Shown: positions 23,672-34,963 of the stretch, one piece after another
Numbering within the stretch: position 1 is the first letter of the stretch
Layout: each line of letters starts with the position of its first letter
Assembly: GCA_025991245.1 (NCBI GenBank)
Contig: BQMJ01000021.1
Span: 1 to 64,000, forward strand
Length of the DNA stretch: 64,000 bases
From: Galdieria partita
Taxonomy: Eukaryota; Rhodophyta; Bangiophyceae; Galdieriales; Galdieriaceae
Reading direction: 5' to 3'
The notes under the pieces: generated by a model
Database searches by the model: none
What the model was told of the DNA's origin: nothing
What the model saw: only the letters and a program-made list of their open reading frames with translations
Position numbers and translations under genes: made by a program

Positions 23672-24779
23672 TCAACGAAAAAGTTTGGCGAGTAACAATA
23701 AAAACATTATGCCACATCCAATGGAAAGAATAAGAATTAAAAAAAAGGCCAATCTAGATAGCAAGGAACCCTCTTAGTTATTTTCCCAGAAAAAGTTCGA
23801 TAACAATGCCTACCCTTTCTTTTGACTTTGTCTGGCTTTTTCCAACTCTTTGACTGCACCTTCGGTTGAAACTTCAATTTCTTCAACGTTATAATCTATA
23901 CGATCCAACAAGGTGCCTTGATCAATAACCAACGATGCAATATCCTTTACTATAGTTGCTAGATCGTTGATGGACGAAGCTATCTTCATAATCTCCCTCT
24001 GCCGTTCAGTTGCAAGCTGGTCCGAGTTTTCCAAGAGCATCATTTGTTCCTGAGTAAAACCTGGATCATATTCTTCCAATTCCATACTCAAAGACAGCGA
24101 GTTCTCATCGTTACTTTCATCTATCAACGCATTTTGTCCTTGTAGTTTCCTTAGATACTCCTTTTGGTTTCTACGGAAGGAAATAGACAGCTCCTGTAAT
24201 TTCGAGGCAAAGTACTTTTGAGCGTTTGTTCTTAATAACTTCTCTTCGCTAGAAATATTCGACTCTTCACTCGACGGAGCCAACAGCCGCATTCTTTCTT
24301 CGGAACGCTGTAAAAGCAAAGTTATATTGCGACTTAGTTCGCTTATTTGACGCTCTTGTTCAGACCTCTCTTCAAAGCCCTTGCTTTGTATAATTGAGTA
24401 TAGACACGATTTTGCAAAGTTTCACTTACGGGTAAAAGATGATTTTGTTGTAACGACTCTAGTTGGGCAAGCTGGTGTGTTATGGAAGTAACATTATTGT
24501 TGAGTTCTTCATACCAATCTAACCACTGAGGGGGTAAAAATACGGTATGAGAGTCCGCTGGAGTGGTTCCTAATATTGTTCACTTGTTGAATAGATCGTC
24601 AAAGCAAAGTTTCCACGATATTCACCTTTGTTCAAGAAAGTTGCCAATTCCTTGTTATTTGTAGTTGAAGATTGGTTACCTAAGGCTTGAATACCGTTAT
24701 TCCCTGAGCGTTTTCTCTTAGCGATAACATATTCTTCTCTGTATCTTTTGAATATTGCAGTTCGGTCTCTGGTAGTCAT
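23672..24779 (-). CDS. Qa-SNARE, syntaxin-16/Tlg2/SYP4 type
   Basis: Four exons (24779-24617, 24569-24430, 24379-23814, 23753-23672; introns 47, 50 and 60 bp) give 316 residues. The region LPPQWLDWYEELNNN resembles the (L)PPxWVD phrase that opens the N-terminal helical part of syntaxin 16. The SNARE helix includes VIDQGTLLDRIDYNVEE, with the central glutamine and the DQGTxxDRIDYN phrase diagnostic of Qa-SNAREs. The last exon encodes a 20-residue hydrophobic anchor ending ...LLLLAKLFR. Tlg2-type syntaxins drive fusion of endosome-derived vesicles with the trans-Golgi network. It lies near COG3, another Golgi-tethering component. The start is an ATG 65 bp from the divergent proline-rich gene. 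Confidence 0.9.
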
Positions 24780-24844
24780 TCTATCGAAACAAGCACACTA
24801 GTTGGCCAAAGACACGTTTGGAATACAATTTGAATGTACGACAA
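24780..24844. promoter_or_regulatory. Short divergent promoter interval
   Basis: Only 65 bp separate the start codons of the Qa-SNARE (-) and the proline-rich protein (+), so any core promoter must be shared or lie within the coding regions. A short upstream ATG at 24834, frame-terminated after four codons, precedes the + strand start. No sequence element is assigned. Confidence 0.4.
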
Positions 24845-25951
24845 ATGAGTGAAGCCTTTAGTCTTCCTCAAGAAACTACTTATAGAAAGCCTGCAGTAAT
24901 TGAAAGCTCACAAGACAAGACTACGAGTTCATCTGTTCAATCGGAAACTTCTTTGCCGGATAAGCTTAAACCAATACCAGTCGAAAGTGTTATTTTATAT
25001 CAAAAACAACAAAAGAAAAAGAATTTCGTTCAAAAATTATTCAGTTGCTTCTATACCGAGAAAGAAACGGAACAAGTTAAGAAACCCGTCAAGCGAGAGA
25101 CACCTAAACCTATTCAACAAGTTATTCTACCAGCAACTGGACAACCACCCAAAGGAACTGCTCCTTGGGAAAGATCAGGGAAGAAACCACGGAAAAGCCC
25201 AAATAATTCCGAAAACCTAACATCTTCCAACCATCCCACAACCACAGAAAATGAGTCAACCAGAAGTGGAAACTCAAGTAAAAGTGGAGGATCGTCAGCC
25301 CCGTGGCAAAGTGGACTTCGAAAGAAGAACAAAAGAATTGATGCTAAAGAGACTTGTAGTTCTTTTTCTATTCCTGACGAACTTTTGAAACAGACAAAAT
25401 TCTCCAACAGCGACAAGGAGATAGAGACACTCAAAGAGACAAGCAAGCAACCTGGACAAGTACCAAACTCTAACCTTGGCCAAGAAGCTACCTTCTCAAT
25501 ACCAAAGAATATGAAACAACCTGACAAAAGTCTTCCCTCCGCAACTAAACTTGCGGCAGACACAAATAATGAAGCGAGCGGGAGCAACAACGTGATCCAT
25601 TCGTCTCCTCCTCCTCCTCCTCCTCCTTCTGGTCGAACAACTGGTAATTCTGACGTACCAAAGCCTCCTCCTCCACCTGTTCCAACAAAGGTGAGAACAA
25701 CAACACTTCCTTCACCACCACCACCTCCTCCTCCCTCGAAAGGAGCGAAGCCGTCGGAAACGAGCAACGCAGCGACACAACCCTATGAGACGTTACCACA
25801 GGGAGTTGTTGCTACAAGTACTGTAACAATACCCACTCCACCTCCTCTTTCAAAAGCAGACACAAAAGCGGCTGCTCCTGCTTTTTCGTCTACACCACCA
25901 CCCCCTCCTCCTCCTCCTCCTCCTCCTCCTTCTTCTTCAAGAAGAAACTAG
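24845..25951 (+). CDS. Proline-rich protein with repeated APW motifs
   Basis: Intronless, 368 residues from the ATG at 24845. It is low in complexity and probably largely disordered. The first half contains KNFVQKLFSCFYTEKE, a short amphipathic patch, and two copies of a motif around APW (GTAPWERSGKKPRK and SSAPWQSGLRKKNKR) followed by basic residues. The second half has four polyproline tracts of 5-12 prolines, as in formin FH1 regions or WASP/VASP proteins that recruit profilin or SH3/WW domains. No FH2, WH2 or EVH1 domain is visible, so an actin link is only a possibility. The Gly-rich antisense frame is a by-product of the CCT repeats. Confidence 0.65.
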   Translation: MSEAFSLPQETTYRKPAVIESSQDKTTSSSVQSETSLPDKLKPIPVESVILYQKQQKKKNFVQKLFSCFYTEKETEQVKKPVKRETPKPIQQVILPATGQPPKGTAPWERSGKKPRKSPNNSENLTSSNHPTTTENESTRSGNSSKSGGSSAPWQSGLRKKNKRIDAKETCSSFSIPDELLKQTKFSNSDKEIETLKETSKQPGQVPNSNLGQEATFSIPKNMKQPDKSLPSATKLAADTNNEASGSNNVIHSSPPPPPPPSGRTTGNSDVPKPPPPPVPTKVRTTTLPSPPPPPPPSKGAKPSETSNAATQPYETLPQGVVATSTVTIPTPPPLSKADTKAAAPAFSSTPPPPPPPPPPPPSSSRRN

Positions 25952-26037
25952 AATTATCTACTCTATTTTGCAAATATAGAGAGAAAGCTCTTATTTGAAT
26001 ATTTCTCAACTAATCTACATACATGACGCGGCTCTTT

Positions 26038-28783
26038 TCAGTTTAAAACAAGTTGACAAATTTCCTTGACGCGTGAAACAAGTTGATGAATACACAAGCC
26101 ATCAATGGCAATGTATTCTCGTTGTTCCAAAGTATATTTGGTTTGTAACGCAGTCATCAATTCCATGCAGCTGGTAGAAGTATTCGAACAAACAGAAGAT
26201 AAGATTTGTTCCTGATTTTTGGTATTCCTTATATAGCGTTTGAATAGCTCAACATGTCCAGGTAAATTCTGCTCCAACAAACGCCAAACACTCGACCAGG
26301 TATCTTTGATCGACTGAGGATCTATAGGAAAACTGTTTGGTGAATACGAATTGAAATTGGAAGATATTTCTTCTTCCACATCAGTTGATTCTTGTATCCT
26401 ATTTTGTCCCACAGAATATTTCTTGTCAGTACTAGTTGAGAGATTCGTTTCCTGCCTAGATGATGACATATTCATTTCAGATAGCAGGGATAAAAGAGGT
26501 TCTAAAAAGGTTTTACAAAGAAACATAATATAACTAGAGCAAACTTTCTTCAACTCTGCTTCTAAACTGCGTTTGGAATCGTGAATAACCTGTCGATGTG
26601 GTTCTTGCGCCAACATTTCATTCGTCGATGGAGTTCTCCAAATCATTCTCATCATCGAGTTTCTCAACTCGGAAAGATTAAGAAATTTTTCCTGATAAGA
26701 AAAATCTGCATCAAATGGTTGAATTTGTTCCCTTAAAACCCACAACTGACTCATTAGAAATAACATGGAATGCTCTTCCGAATTCTCAATAGATAAAAAC
26801 TGTTTCAACTGTTGAGAAGAAAGAATCAAAACGTTAACACATGAAGATACAGCCTCCTCAGCTAAACCAGAAAACACTTCAGCCGTCATTCGTCGATAGA
26901 GCATGGCTAACAACTTTAAGGTACGATCTACTGGAGGATACCAACAGAAGAAAGGTAGAACAGCCTCTTTATAGTTGATGGCTCTCTTCGCTTCCAGTCG
27001 CTCTTCTCTTGGAGATTTGCATTCTTGAGACTCCAACGAAACAAAGAAACAGCACCGGTTCAAATCTTCTTGTGCAAAATTGTAGCTTTGGATCTCGTTT
27101 CGTATATAGATTTGAGTAAGATAGGTGATTCTCTCCTATAAACAATAATATGTCAAGCTAAATATTAATCGATAACTCATATACAATTACCTGAGCGTCA
27201 GCAATGGCACGCTCAAGTATTTTTCGGGAACAACTCTTTGCAATATTGACATTTTCCGATGCCTTGTCTTGAGGTAAGATTTCCGACCTAAATATTTCAA
27301 CTATATCAATCAATTGGGATAAATGTTTTTCTTCAACTATTCGAGGCCTCCATGTATAATAAAAATGAGATCCAAAAGCCTCCAACATGGTGGAAAGATA
27401 CTTTCCACAACTTTCATTCAATTCAAAATATGCCTCAAAGAGTTCTTGTTCCAATTGCAATAACTTGATCAACATACTACCACTATTTCTAGCCATTTGT
27501 GATATGTCCTATAAAAAAGTGTAAAAGACGACTTTCAGATGAAATAATCCATAAACTAACCTGAACTTTAAGAAAATCGTAAAAAGAATGGAAAAATATC
27601 TGTTCTACGACCCTTTGCCTTTGCTTCAAATAAACGTCCTGACATTCCATCAAGGCTTTCTCTGATCCCTTTTGTAAGCGACTCTGAATAATAACACTCA
27701 ATGAGTTGCGATTGGATACGTCGTTATCAACTACTAGGCCATGACTGACTCGTGATTCTAATGCCACCATCCAATTTCTTGTTTTTGAACAAGTTGACCG
27801 AAAATAACTGTACAAGGGAGAACTACGATGTAACTCTGAGTTTAAAAAACTCACTGTATTTTGTATATCCGAGGTCCAGTTTCTACATGCCTATTGGAAC
27901 ATTGTATTGAGTCATGTTTCAATAACTGTATAGTAAAATAACTTGCCTGAAAGGTCTCAGCACAAGTATCGCGCATAAACGACTGAAAATGATGGCGTAT
28001 CTGATCGAACAACTCCAATTCTACGTCCACCAAGTTGACAATAAACTCGTCTCCTTCTGAAAGTTGCGCACTTGAAGCTATAACATTTTTTAAAGTATTT
28101 TCTACGTCTTTTAACCTTTGCCAAAACTCAGAATGGACGGGATTTAGCTTCTTTTGGCTCAAAAGCTGCATGACTGCTTCTAAATTCTCCAACGAGGACA
28201 AACGTTCGGACAGAACATGGAGTAACTCAGTAGAATAGCCATACTGCTCCATGGCAACACCCATATCTTTTAGAAAGCTTTCTAAACAAGTCTTCACAGC
28301 GTTTGTTTCATCTCCCAACACTTGCAACTGCTCTTTCAAGTTTCCAAGAATTTTACTCATTTCGTTGCATCTATTCATTTTCTGTTGGAGCTCATCTCTC
28401 TTCGTTAGTAATGGTCTACTCCCTCTTGAAGCAAGAAAATCACTAGCAGCTTTTAACCAGCACTGAAAATCTTCCAAGGTCTTAGTCTGCAGCAATTGAT
28501 TGTTCAAAGCTTCCACCGTCACAGGTTTGTCAGCAGTTGTCCTAGTCTCCACTAAGAGTGAGTCATGACTTTGGTCCTTTTGACTGGAATCGAAAGAGTC
28601 TCTTATATCATCTTGGAGTTTCCTTTGGATGGTGTCCAACGCGTTTTGTTGTTCCATACTTAACTGCAGCTCTTTCCAACCTCCTTGCAACTGAGAAAAC
28701 CTTGTTCACCAGAAAACATAGTTTGTTCAATATGAAAGTTGAACAAAAGCTACGACTTACTCTTGGAAAGTGAAAGAATCCAT
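26038..28783 (-). CDS. COG3: Conserved oligomeric Golgi complex subunit 3
   Basis: Five exons (28783-28761, 28700-27947, 27890-27561, 27508-27191, 27135-26038) encode 840 residues, close to the usual COG3 length. COG is the octameric tether for retrograde intra-Golgi vesicles; subunit 3 (Sec34) belongs to lobe A. The N-terminal half has coiled coils and FQCWLKAASDFLASRGS, matching the Sec34 phrase at its start. AQERITYLTQIYIRNEIQSY and CWYPPVDRTLKLLAMLYR in the second half are highly characteristic, as is QLWVLREQIQPFDADF. The first exon has only 23 coding bases. The second intron (27891-27946) uses a GC donor, CAG|GCAAGT, because no GT choice preserves the frame. It lies head-on to the proline-rich gene. 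Confidence 0.92.
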
Positions 28784-28927
28784 ATAATATATCGCTACCA
28801 CAACGTTTCTCAAAGCTATAATGAAAATAGATATCTTTTAAAATGTAAATGAAATGACAATTATAAAAACTCAAAGAGTTGTTGCTTGATATTAGAAAGC
28901 AAGTAAATATAGCTAATCATTGTATAG

Positions 28928-30313
28928 TCACTTTGAAAACCCTATAGGAATGCCAAGGTCTGAACTAACTATACAAAAACATTTGTACACATTCCCCATG
29001 CCATCACCACTTGAGACTAATCTCTTATAACCCTTATGAATATCGATAGCTTCCTTATCCGTCTTACTTGATAATAGCAGTTGAACAACACGATACTCAA
29101 TACCCATCGAAAGCAAAAACTGTCGTTGTAAAACAGGACCTAAACAAATAGGTACCCGAACTGGATTTCCTTGAGACTTTTTTATTGTTGGCGTTTGTTC
29201 ATATGCCTTTCGAAAACTCAAGAAATTGACATCTGCACTCAAGTCTGCTTCACCGGGTTCTCTTAGAACAGGAACAAACTCATGAGAACGAATGGCACGT
29301 AAACTATCACTAATATGTTGATTGGCTCCATAATCGATAGCAAGAAATGCACCTGATGACTGAGTCAATCGTGTCGTTATAAATTGTACAATGGATAAAC
29401 TTTGTGGACTCAATTCAACTCCTTGCCTTATTACAGAATCTTCTATTTCATCATTAGTATTTGTATGATAACCTAAAAAATCCAAAAATACTCGAGAAGC
29501 AGTGGTTGGACCACCAGAAAGAACAAAACGAAAATGAAAAGGCTCCTCTTCCCGAGTTTCAATGTCGACTAGTTTTTCTTGCCAGCAATTGTCTCTCCAT
29601 ACAAACTGATGAATAGGTAAAGCATCAAAAAACTCTTGGGCTACAATGAAGAATGATCCATCACTGGGTACTTCATCTATATTTCTATGCCAAGACAAAC
29701 TGAGTCCTTTCTAAGTCAGGGTCAAAAGTCACAACCAAAACAACCAAAAGTATTTTCTTCTTACTTGTTCATATCTTGCAAGTGTCAGTTGTTGCTGTTT
29801 CATAAATGCAGGACTGGTCTCTACGAGATGAACTGTCACATGGCGATACAACCAGGGAAACTGCGCCAAGGTTCGAAGCATATCATCCATAAGTGTACCA
29901 ATACCAGGACCCAACTCAACCAATCGAAAAGGTTTTGACAACCGACAATATCTTTCTTCAACTAAGGAAACAAACCAAAGTCCCACCATTTCTCCAAAAG
30001 TTTGACTTATTTCTGGCGCAGTAACAAAGTCCCCATGCCTTCCTAATACTGTTTCTTTCATATAATATCCATAACGAGGATGTTGCAAACATTCTTTCAT
30101 AAACTCTGCTACAGTTATGGCTCCCTTTGCAGCGATATTTTGTTGCAAAACTTCTCCAAGTCTCGTCAGAGAAACTTTTTTTTCAAATGTAGAATATTTC
30201 GATACACTTGCGTAGCTTATAGTAAAAACTTGGTTATGATAATAGAACAATCCACAACATGGCAAAGCTTTTCTAAAACAACGCACCCATAAACGACGTA
30301 CAACTCCATTCAT
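28928..30313 (-). CDS. NDUFAF7: Complex I assembly arginine methyltransferase, NDUFAF7-type
   Basis: Two exons (30313-29765 and 29710-28928; intron 54 bp) give 443 residues. The protein family (DUF185/MidA) symmetrically dimethylates an arginine of the complex I subunit NDUFS2 in mitochondria. An Arg-rich, acid-poor N-terminus fits a presequence. The SAM-binding motif is LVELGPGIGTLM near residue 125. QHPRYGYYM and GDFVTAPEISQTFGE are the conserved N-terminal block, and FFIVAQEFFDALPIHQF is the conserved motif after the intron; LAIDYGA also matches the family. Its start lies 72 bp from the divergent pyruvate dehydrogenase kinase gene. Confidence 0.93.
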
Positions 30314-30385
30314 GTCTTTCGCTTCTGTGCTTCATTTCTACACTTTTGAATGATAAACCCTAGTTGAAGTTTGGAAATACAACTT
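30314..30385. promoter_or_regulatory. Divergent promoter with telobox-like element
   Basis: A 72-bp spacer between the divergent NDUFAF7 and PDK genes contains AAACCCTAG at 30355-30363. This equals the core of the telomere repeat of this chromosome and the plant telobox (AAACCCTA). In plants such elements occur near start sites of growth-related genes and are bound by Myb-like telobox factors. Function here is inference from position. Confidence 0.35.
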
Positions 30386-31707
30386 ATGCAGAAATATCAG
30401 AGTTTTCAATGTTTTTGTTCTCGTTTTCAGTGTGTTTGGAGGAATCTAACGACTGTTTCGAAAGCCTCTTTAATAGTTGGTAAGCCACGTTATATTGACG
30501 CTCAAGGCAACGATGCTACACAACCTTCAAACTTGGAACACGTAAAGGCTTTTGCTAGTAGAAAGCCTTCTCCAGTTACTCTAAAGCGTCTCTTTGAATT
30601 CGGTTCAGATCCCAGTCCTAAAAAGCTACTTACTGCAGCTCAGTTATTACACCGAGAGTTACCCTGTAGACTTGCTAGAAGAGTTATTCAGTTGGCTTCT
30701 CTTCCTTATGGACTATCAGATATGCCGTCAGTGAAAACAGTAAAGGACATGTACGAACGCTCTTTCTTAGATATGATTCAGTTTCCGAAGCCTTTAGATG
30801 AAGAGGAAGAACTAATATTTACTGAACTGATTCGAAGGATAAGACAGCGACATGATAATGTGGTCAAACTGATTGCAAAAGGTATTCTAGAGCTGAAGCG
30901 ATACTGTGGTAAAGGAACAGAAGATATTTCTATTCACGACTTTTTGGATCGTTTTTACATGTCACGCATCGGAATTCGATTTCTCATAAGTCAACATATA
31001 GCAATGCATGAACCTCGAGAAGGTTATGTAGGAGTCATAAATGCACGTTGCCGTCCAGCAGATGTGGCAGAAGATGCAGCCAATGTGGCAAAAAGTATTG
31101 CATATCGACATTATGGTGAAGCACCAGATATTCAATTACTTGGAAATATTTCACTCTCTTTTCCTTACATTGAAGGTCATTTGCATCACATGTTTTTTGA
31201 ATTGTTGAAAAACTCTCTTAGAGCAACTATCGGTAAGTATTTTATTTTAAGAATGAGATAATTCATACAATGATTACGTTTAGAATATCATCGGGACTCG
31301 GATATTTTTCCACCGGTGAAGATTATTATAGCAGATGGTCAAGAAGATGTCACAGTCAAGATTTCCGATGAAGGCGGTGGAATTCCTCGTTCTGCTATGA
31401 ATAAGATATGGACTTATATGTTTACTACTGTTGATATTCCACCAGAGCGCGTTTTAGAAGCGACGGATGGGGGAGCATACAAAGGTCCTGATGCTGACCC
31501 TATTGCAGGTTTAGGTTATGGACTCCCTCTTTCCAGATTGTATGGTAAGTTCAAAGATAGAGAAGATAAATTTTTCTAACTATTGTATTTGTTGATATAG
31601 CCAGATACTTTGGTGGAGAACTAAGTGTTATGAGTATGGAAGGATATGGAACGGATGCTTACTTGCACATTTGTAAACTTGGCGATAAAGAAGAATCTTT
31701 GGTTTAA
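30386..31707 (+). CDS. PDK: Pyruvate dehydrogenase kinase, mitochondrial
   Basis: Three exons (30386-31232, 31284-31544, 31601-31707; introns 51 and 56 bp) encode 404 residues. PDK phosphorylates E1-alpha of pyruvate dehydrogenase and shuts the complex off. Seen here are the N-terminal helical-bundle phrase FYMSRIGIRFLISQH, the GHKL N-box HMFFELLKNSLRAT, the G1 box DEGGGIP, and the GLGYGLPLSRLYARYFGG and GYGTDAYL lid/G2 region. The sequence is closer to PDK than to branched-chain ketoacid dehydrogenase kinase at these boxes. The first exon carries a basic, Phe/Cys-rich presumed presequence. SDHA starts 98 bp downstream on the same strand. Confidence 0.93.
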
Positions 31708-31805
31708 TTTCTTTCCATCTGACGATTGAACATTGTGTGATGATTGTTTTCTGTTGCTCTTCTCATTGACAAGGTCACAAGTTGCCCGTTTTTATGGTGT
31801 AAAAA

Positions 31806-33887
31806 ATGAAGTGGTATCATTATATATATAAAGAAGTTTCCCAATCTTGGAAACACTCTTTAGCAATAAAGGATTTCTCTTGCGTTTCTCGTTCCAGGAG
31901 AGGATTGAAGACAACTTCTGTGACTCGTTCTGGTTCAGATAAAGATAATTCACAGTCCAGTTTTCCTCGAAAGTCTTACGCCATCGTCGATCATACTTAT
32001 GATGGTAAGTTTATGGATATGGTTAAAGGGTCTATATTGACTATTTGTTCCAAGCTGTGGTAGTGGGTGCTGGAGGGGCAGGACTAAGAGCAACTATTGG
32101 ACTTTGTGAAGCAGGATTAAAAGCCGCGTGCATAACAAAGCTATTTCCTACTCGTTCTCATACAGTTGCCGCTCAAGGAGGAATCAACGCTGCATTAGGA
32201 AATATGACCGAAGATGACTGGAGATGGCATATGTATGATACAGTCAAGGGTTCTGATTGGCTAGGAGATCAAGATGCTATTCACTATATGTGTCGTGAAG
32301 CTCCAGCTACAGTTATTGAATTGGAACACTATGGACTTCCATTTTCTAGGACACAAGAGGGGAAGATATATCAACGTGCCTTTGGTGGACAATCCTTGAA
32401 ATTTGGCAAGGGTGGTCAAGCCTTTCGTTGTGCAGCAGCAGCAGATAGAACGGGACACGCTTTATTGCATACACTCTATGGTCAAGCCCTGAAACATAAT
32501 GCTACGTTCTTTGTAGAGTACTTTGCGTTGGATTTAATTATGGACAACGAAGGCGTATGTCGAGGAGTTATTGCATTATGTTTGGAAGATGGCACAATTC
32601 ATCGTTTCCGTTCCAATGCAACTATTCTGTGTACCGGAGGTTACGGAAAGGCTTATTTTTCAGCTACTTCAGCACATACTTGCACAGGTGATGGAAATGC
32701 AATGGTTGCTAGAGCTGGTTTACCCTTACAAGACTTGGAGTTTGTTCAGTTTCATCCAACAGGTATATATGGAGCCGGATGTTTGATTACAGAAGGCTGT
32801 CGTGGAGAGGGTGGTTACTTGACCAATTCGAATGGAGAGCGATTTATGGAGCGATATGCCCCTTCTGCAAAGGTAAAGTTATTCAATGTGTGTATTCAAT
32901 GCGTTAAAGTTGTGTTAGGATCTTGCTTCACGTGATGTAGTGTCTCGGTCTATGACAATAGAAATTCGAGAAGGAAGAGGAGTGGGCCCTCTAAAGGATC
33001 ATATACATCTCCATTTAGAACATTTACCTCCTGATGTGATCCATGAACGCTTGCCAGGTATTACAGAAACAGCCAAAATTTTTGCTGGTGTCGATGTTAC
33101 AAAAGAACCTATTCCAGTTCTTCCAACCGTGCACTATAATATGGGCGGTATTCCAACCAATTGGAGAGGACAAGTTGTTACTATGAAAGATGGAAATCCA
33201 AATCATGTTGTTCCAGGTTTGTATGCAGCAGGAGAAGCGGCATGTGCTTCAGTCCATGGTGCCAACAGATTGGGAGCTAACTCTTTACTCGATATTGTAG
33301 TGTTTGGTAGAGCTTGTGCCCGAACAGTGGCAGAATTATATCGGCCTGGTCAAACGCAGCCACCTTTACCAAAAGATGCCGGTGAAGAGTCAATAGCAAG
33401 ATTGGATCAATATCGTCATTCAAATGGCAGCCTTCAGACTAGTGAAATTCGTCTTCATATGCAAAGAACTATGCAAAATCATGCTTCAGTATTCCGCACT
33501 GCTCAAGTGTTACAAGAAGGGTGCAAGATAATGAATGAATGTTATGAGTCTCTTCAAGATGTCAAGATTTCAGACCGTTCCATGATATTCAATACTGACT
33601 TGGTGGAGACTTTGGAACTGGAAAACTTGTTGCAAAATGCTTTGATTACGATATATGGAGCAGAAGCTCGTCATGAAAGTAGAGGTGCTCATTCAAGAGA
33701 AGATTATCCCAAGAGAGATGACAATAATTGGATGAAACACACTCTTGGTTGGATTTCTTCACCTAGATTGCCTCTTACTTCTGAAGGAGAAAAGTCATAT
33801 GTACGTTTGGATTATCGTCCAGTGATATCCGAAACATTAGATGCTGCAGAACAAGAATCTTTTCCTCCGGCTCAGAGAGTTTATTAG
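31806..33887 (+). CDS. SDHA: Succinate dehydrogenase flavoprotein subunit
   Basis: Three exons (31806-32004, 32055-32872, 32919-33887; introns 50 and 46 bp) encode 661 residues, the usual mitochondrial length. SDHA oxidises succinate to fumarate in complex II. Visible are the presequence, the dinucleotide-binding motif [29 protein letters not shown] with the histidine (about residue 101) that binds FAD covalently, the [25 protein letters not shown] active-site region, [14 protein letters not shown] and [19 protein letters not shown]. All expected catalytic regions are present, so the enzyme should be functional. Confidence 0.97.
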
Positions 33888-33968
33888 AAGAAGACATTAT
33901 TGATTTTGTCTGTTTTTATTCAAAATAAATATTTTAAAGGCTCTTCGGGTTGGATAGAACATTATTCC

Positions 33969-34928
33969 ATGTCATTCATTTGCAAATCCAGTTATGTGTT
34001 ACGTCGCTCTCTTGATAAAGTTCGTACTGCATTATCGTCAAAACGTTGGAAAAGTATTGCTCAAACTACACTGAAGAAAGCCAGTCCAAGTGGTAGAGGA
34101 GTACGGAGTCGTCTTCGTCGAACCCCTATCGATCCAAAGATATTAGAGACAATTAACGAACTGGAAGTTTGTAGTCCAAGACGTCGTCGTACTGAATATC
34201 CCGACCAAGAACGTTTTTCCGGTCGCGTTTTTCAAGTATGGTCAAGAGGCGGTGAATTATACAAAAGAGCACGTGTTCCAGAGGAATTTCCTGAAGCAAT
34301 TCTACCTGAAGTTGCTTTAATCGGAAGAAGCAACGTTGGCAAGTCTTGTCTTGTCAATTCTTTGGTTGGCGGAACCAAGTCACGTTACTTGGCGGAGACG
34401 AAGGACTTTCCTGGTACTACTAGAGAACTTGGCTTTTATGTTCTACGTTCTGGGTTTTTGAGTGTCGTAGACTTACCAGGATATGGTTTTGCCTTTGCAG
34501 AAGAACAAGAAAAGAAACAGTGGCTAGAAACAGTAAAGGAGTATTTACAACAAAGAAAGACACTCAAAAGACTTTTAATTTTACTGGATGCCAGACATGG
34601 TATTATGAAGGCAGATAGAGATATGTTGCAATTTTTTAAAAGATGCAAAGTGAAATCCCAATTCGTGTTGAACAAATGCGACTTGGTGAAAGATGATGAA
34701 TTGGCAAGAAGAATTTACATGATTCGTGAAGAAATATCGTCGGGTGTTTATAAGCGAATATTAAAGAATGTCATGATGACAAGCTCGCATACTCGAGCTG
34801 GCGCATTTACTTTACAGGCAGAACTGACGGGCTTAGCTCTTCGACCATCTCAAAGACATAGACTCAAGCTAGATTTAGCCACAAGAGGAAATGTTCCTGA
34901 TGCTATTCGTCGAGCTCTCAAATCATAA
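33969..34928 (+). CDS. EngB/YsxC-type GTPase, organellar
   Basis: Intronless, 319 residues. EngB (YsxC/YihA) GTPases help late assembly of the large ribosomal subunit in bacteria and organelles. The motifs are G1 GRSNVGKS (near 118), a G2 threonine in DFPGTTREL, G3 DLPGYGFA, G4 NKCDL and a G5-like SS near the end. About 110 residues precede the domain and are basic and Arg/Ser-rich, consistent with a mitochondrial or plastid transit peptide; which organelle cannot be decided. The gene follows SDHA by 81 bp on the same strand and converges on the kinesin-like gene. Confidence 0.9.
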   Translation: MSFICKSSYVLRRSLDKVRTALSSKRWKSIAQTTLKKASPSGRGVRSRLRRTPIDPKILETINELEVCSPRRRRTEYPDQERFSGRVFQVWSRGGELYKRARVPEEFPEAILPEVALIGRSNVGKSCLVNSLVGGTKSRYLAETKDFPGTTRELGFYVLRSGFLSVVDLPGYGFAFAEEQEKKQWLETVKEYLQQRKTLKRLLILLDARHGIMKADRDMLQFFKRCKVKSQFVLNKCDLVKDDELARRIYMIREEISSGVYKRILKNVMMTSSHTRAGAFTLQAELTGLALRPSQRHRLKLDLATRGNVPDAIRRALKS

Positions 34929-34963
34929 ATTGTAAAGATCCTAAGAGTAGTTCTTGAACAACA

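Noticed and set aside
25114-25767. A 217-codon glycine-rich open frame on the - strand
   Set aside because: It is antisense to the polyproline-coding CCT/CCA repeats of the + strand gene, which automatically read as Gly/Glu-rich on the other strand.
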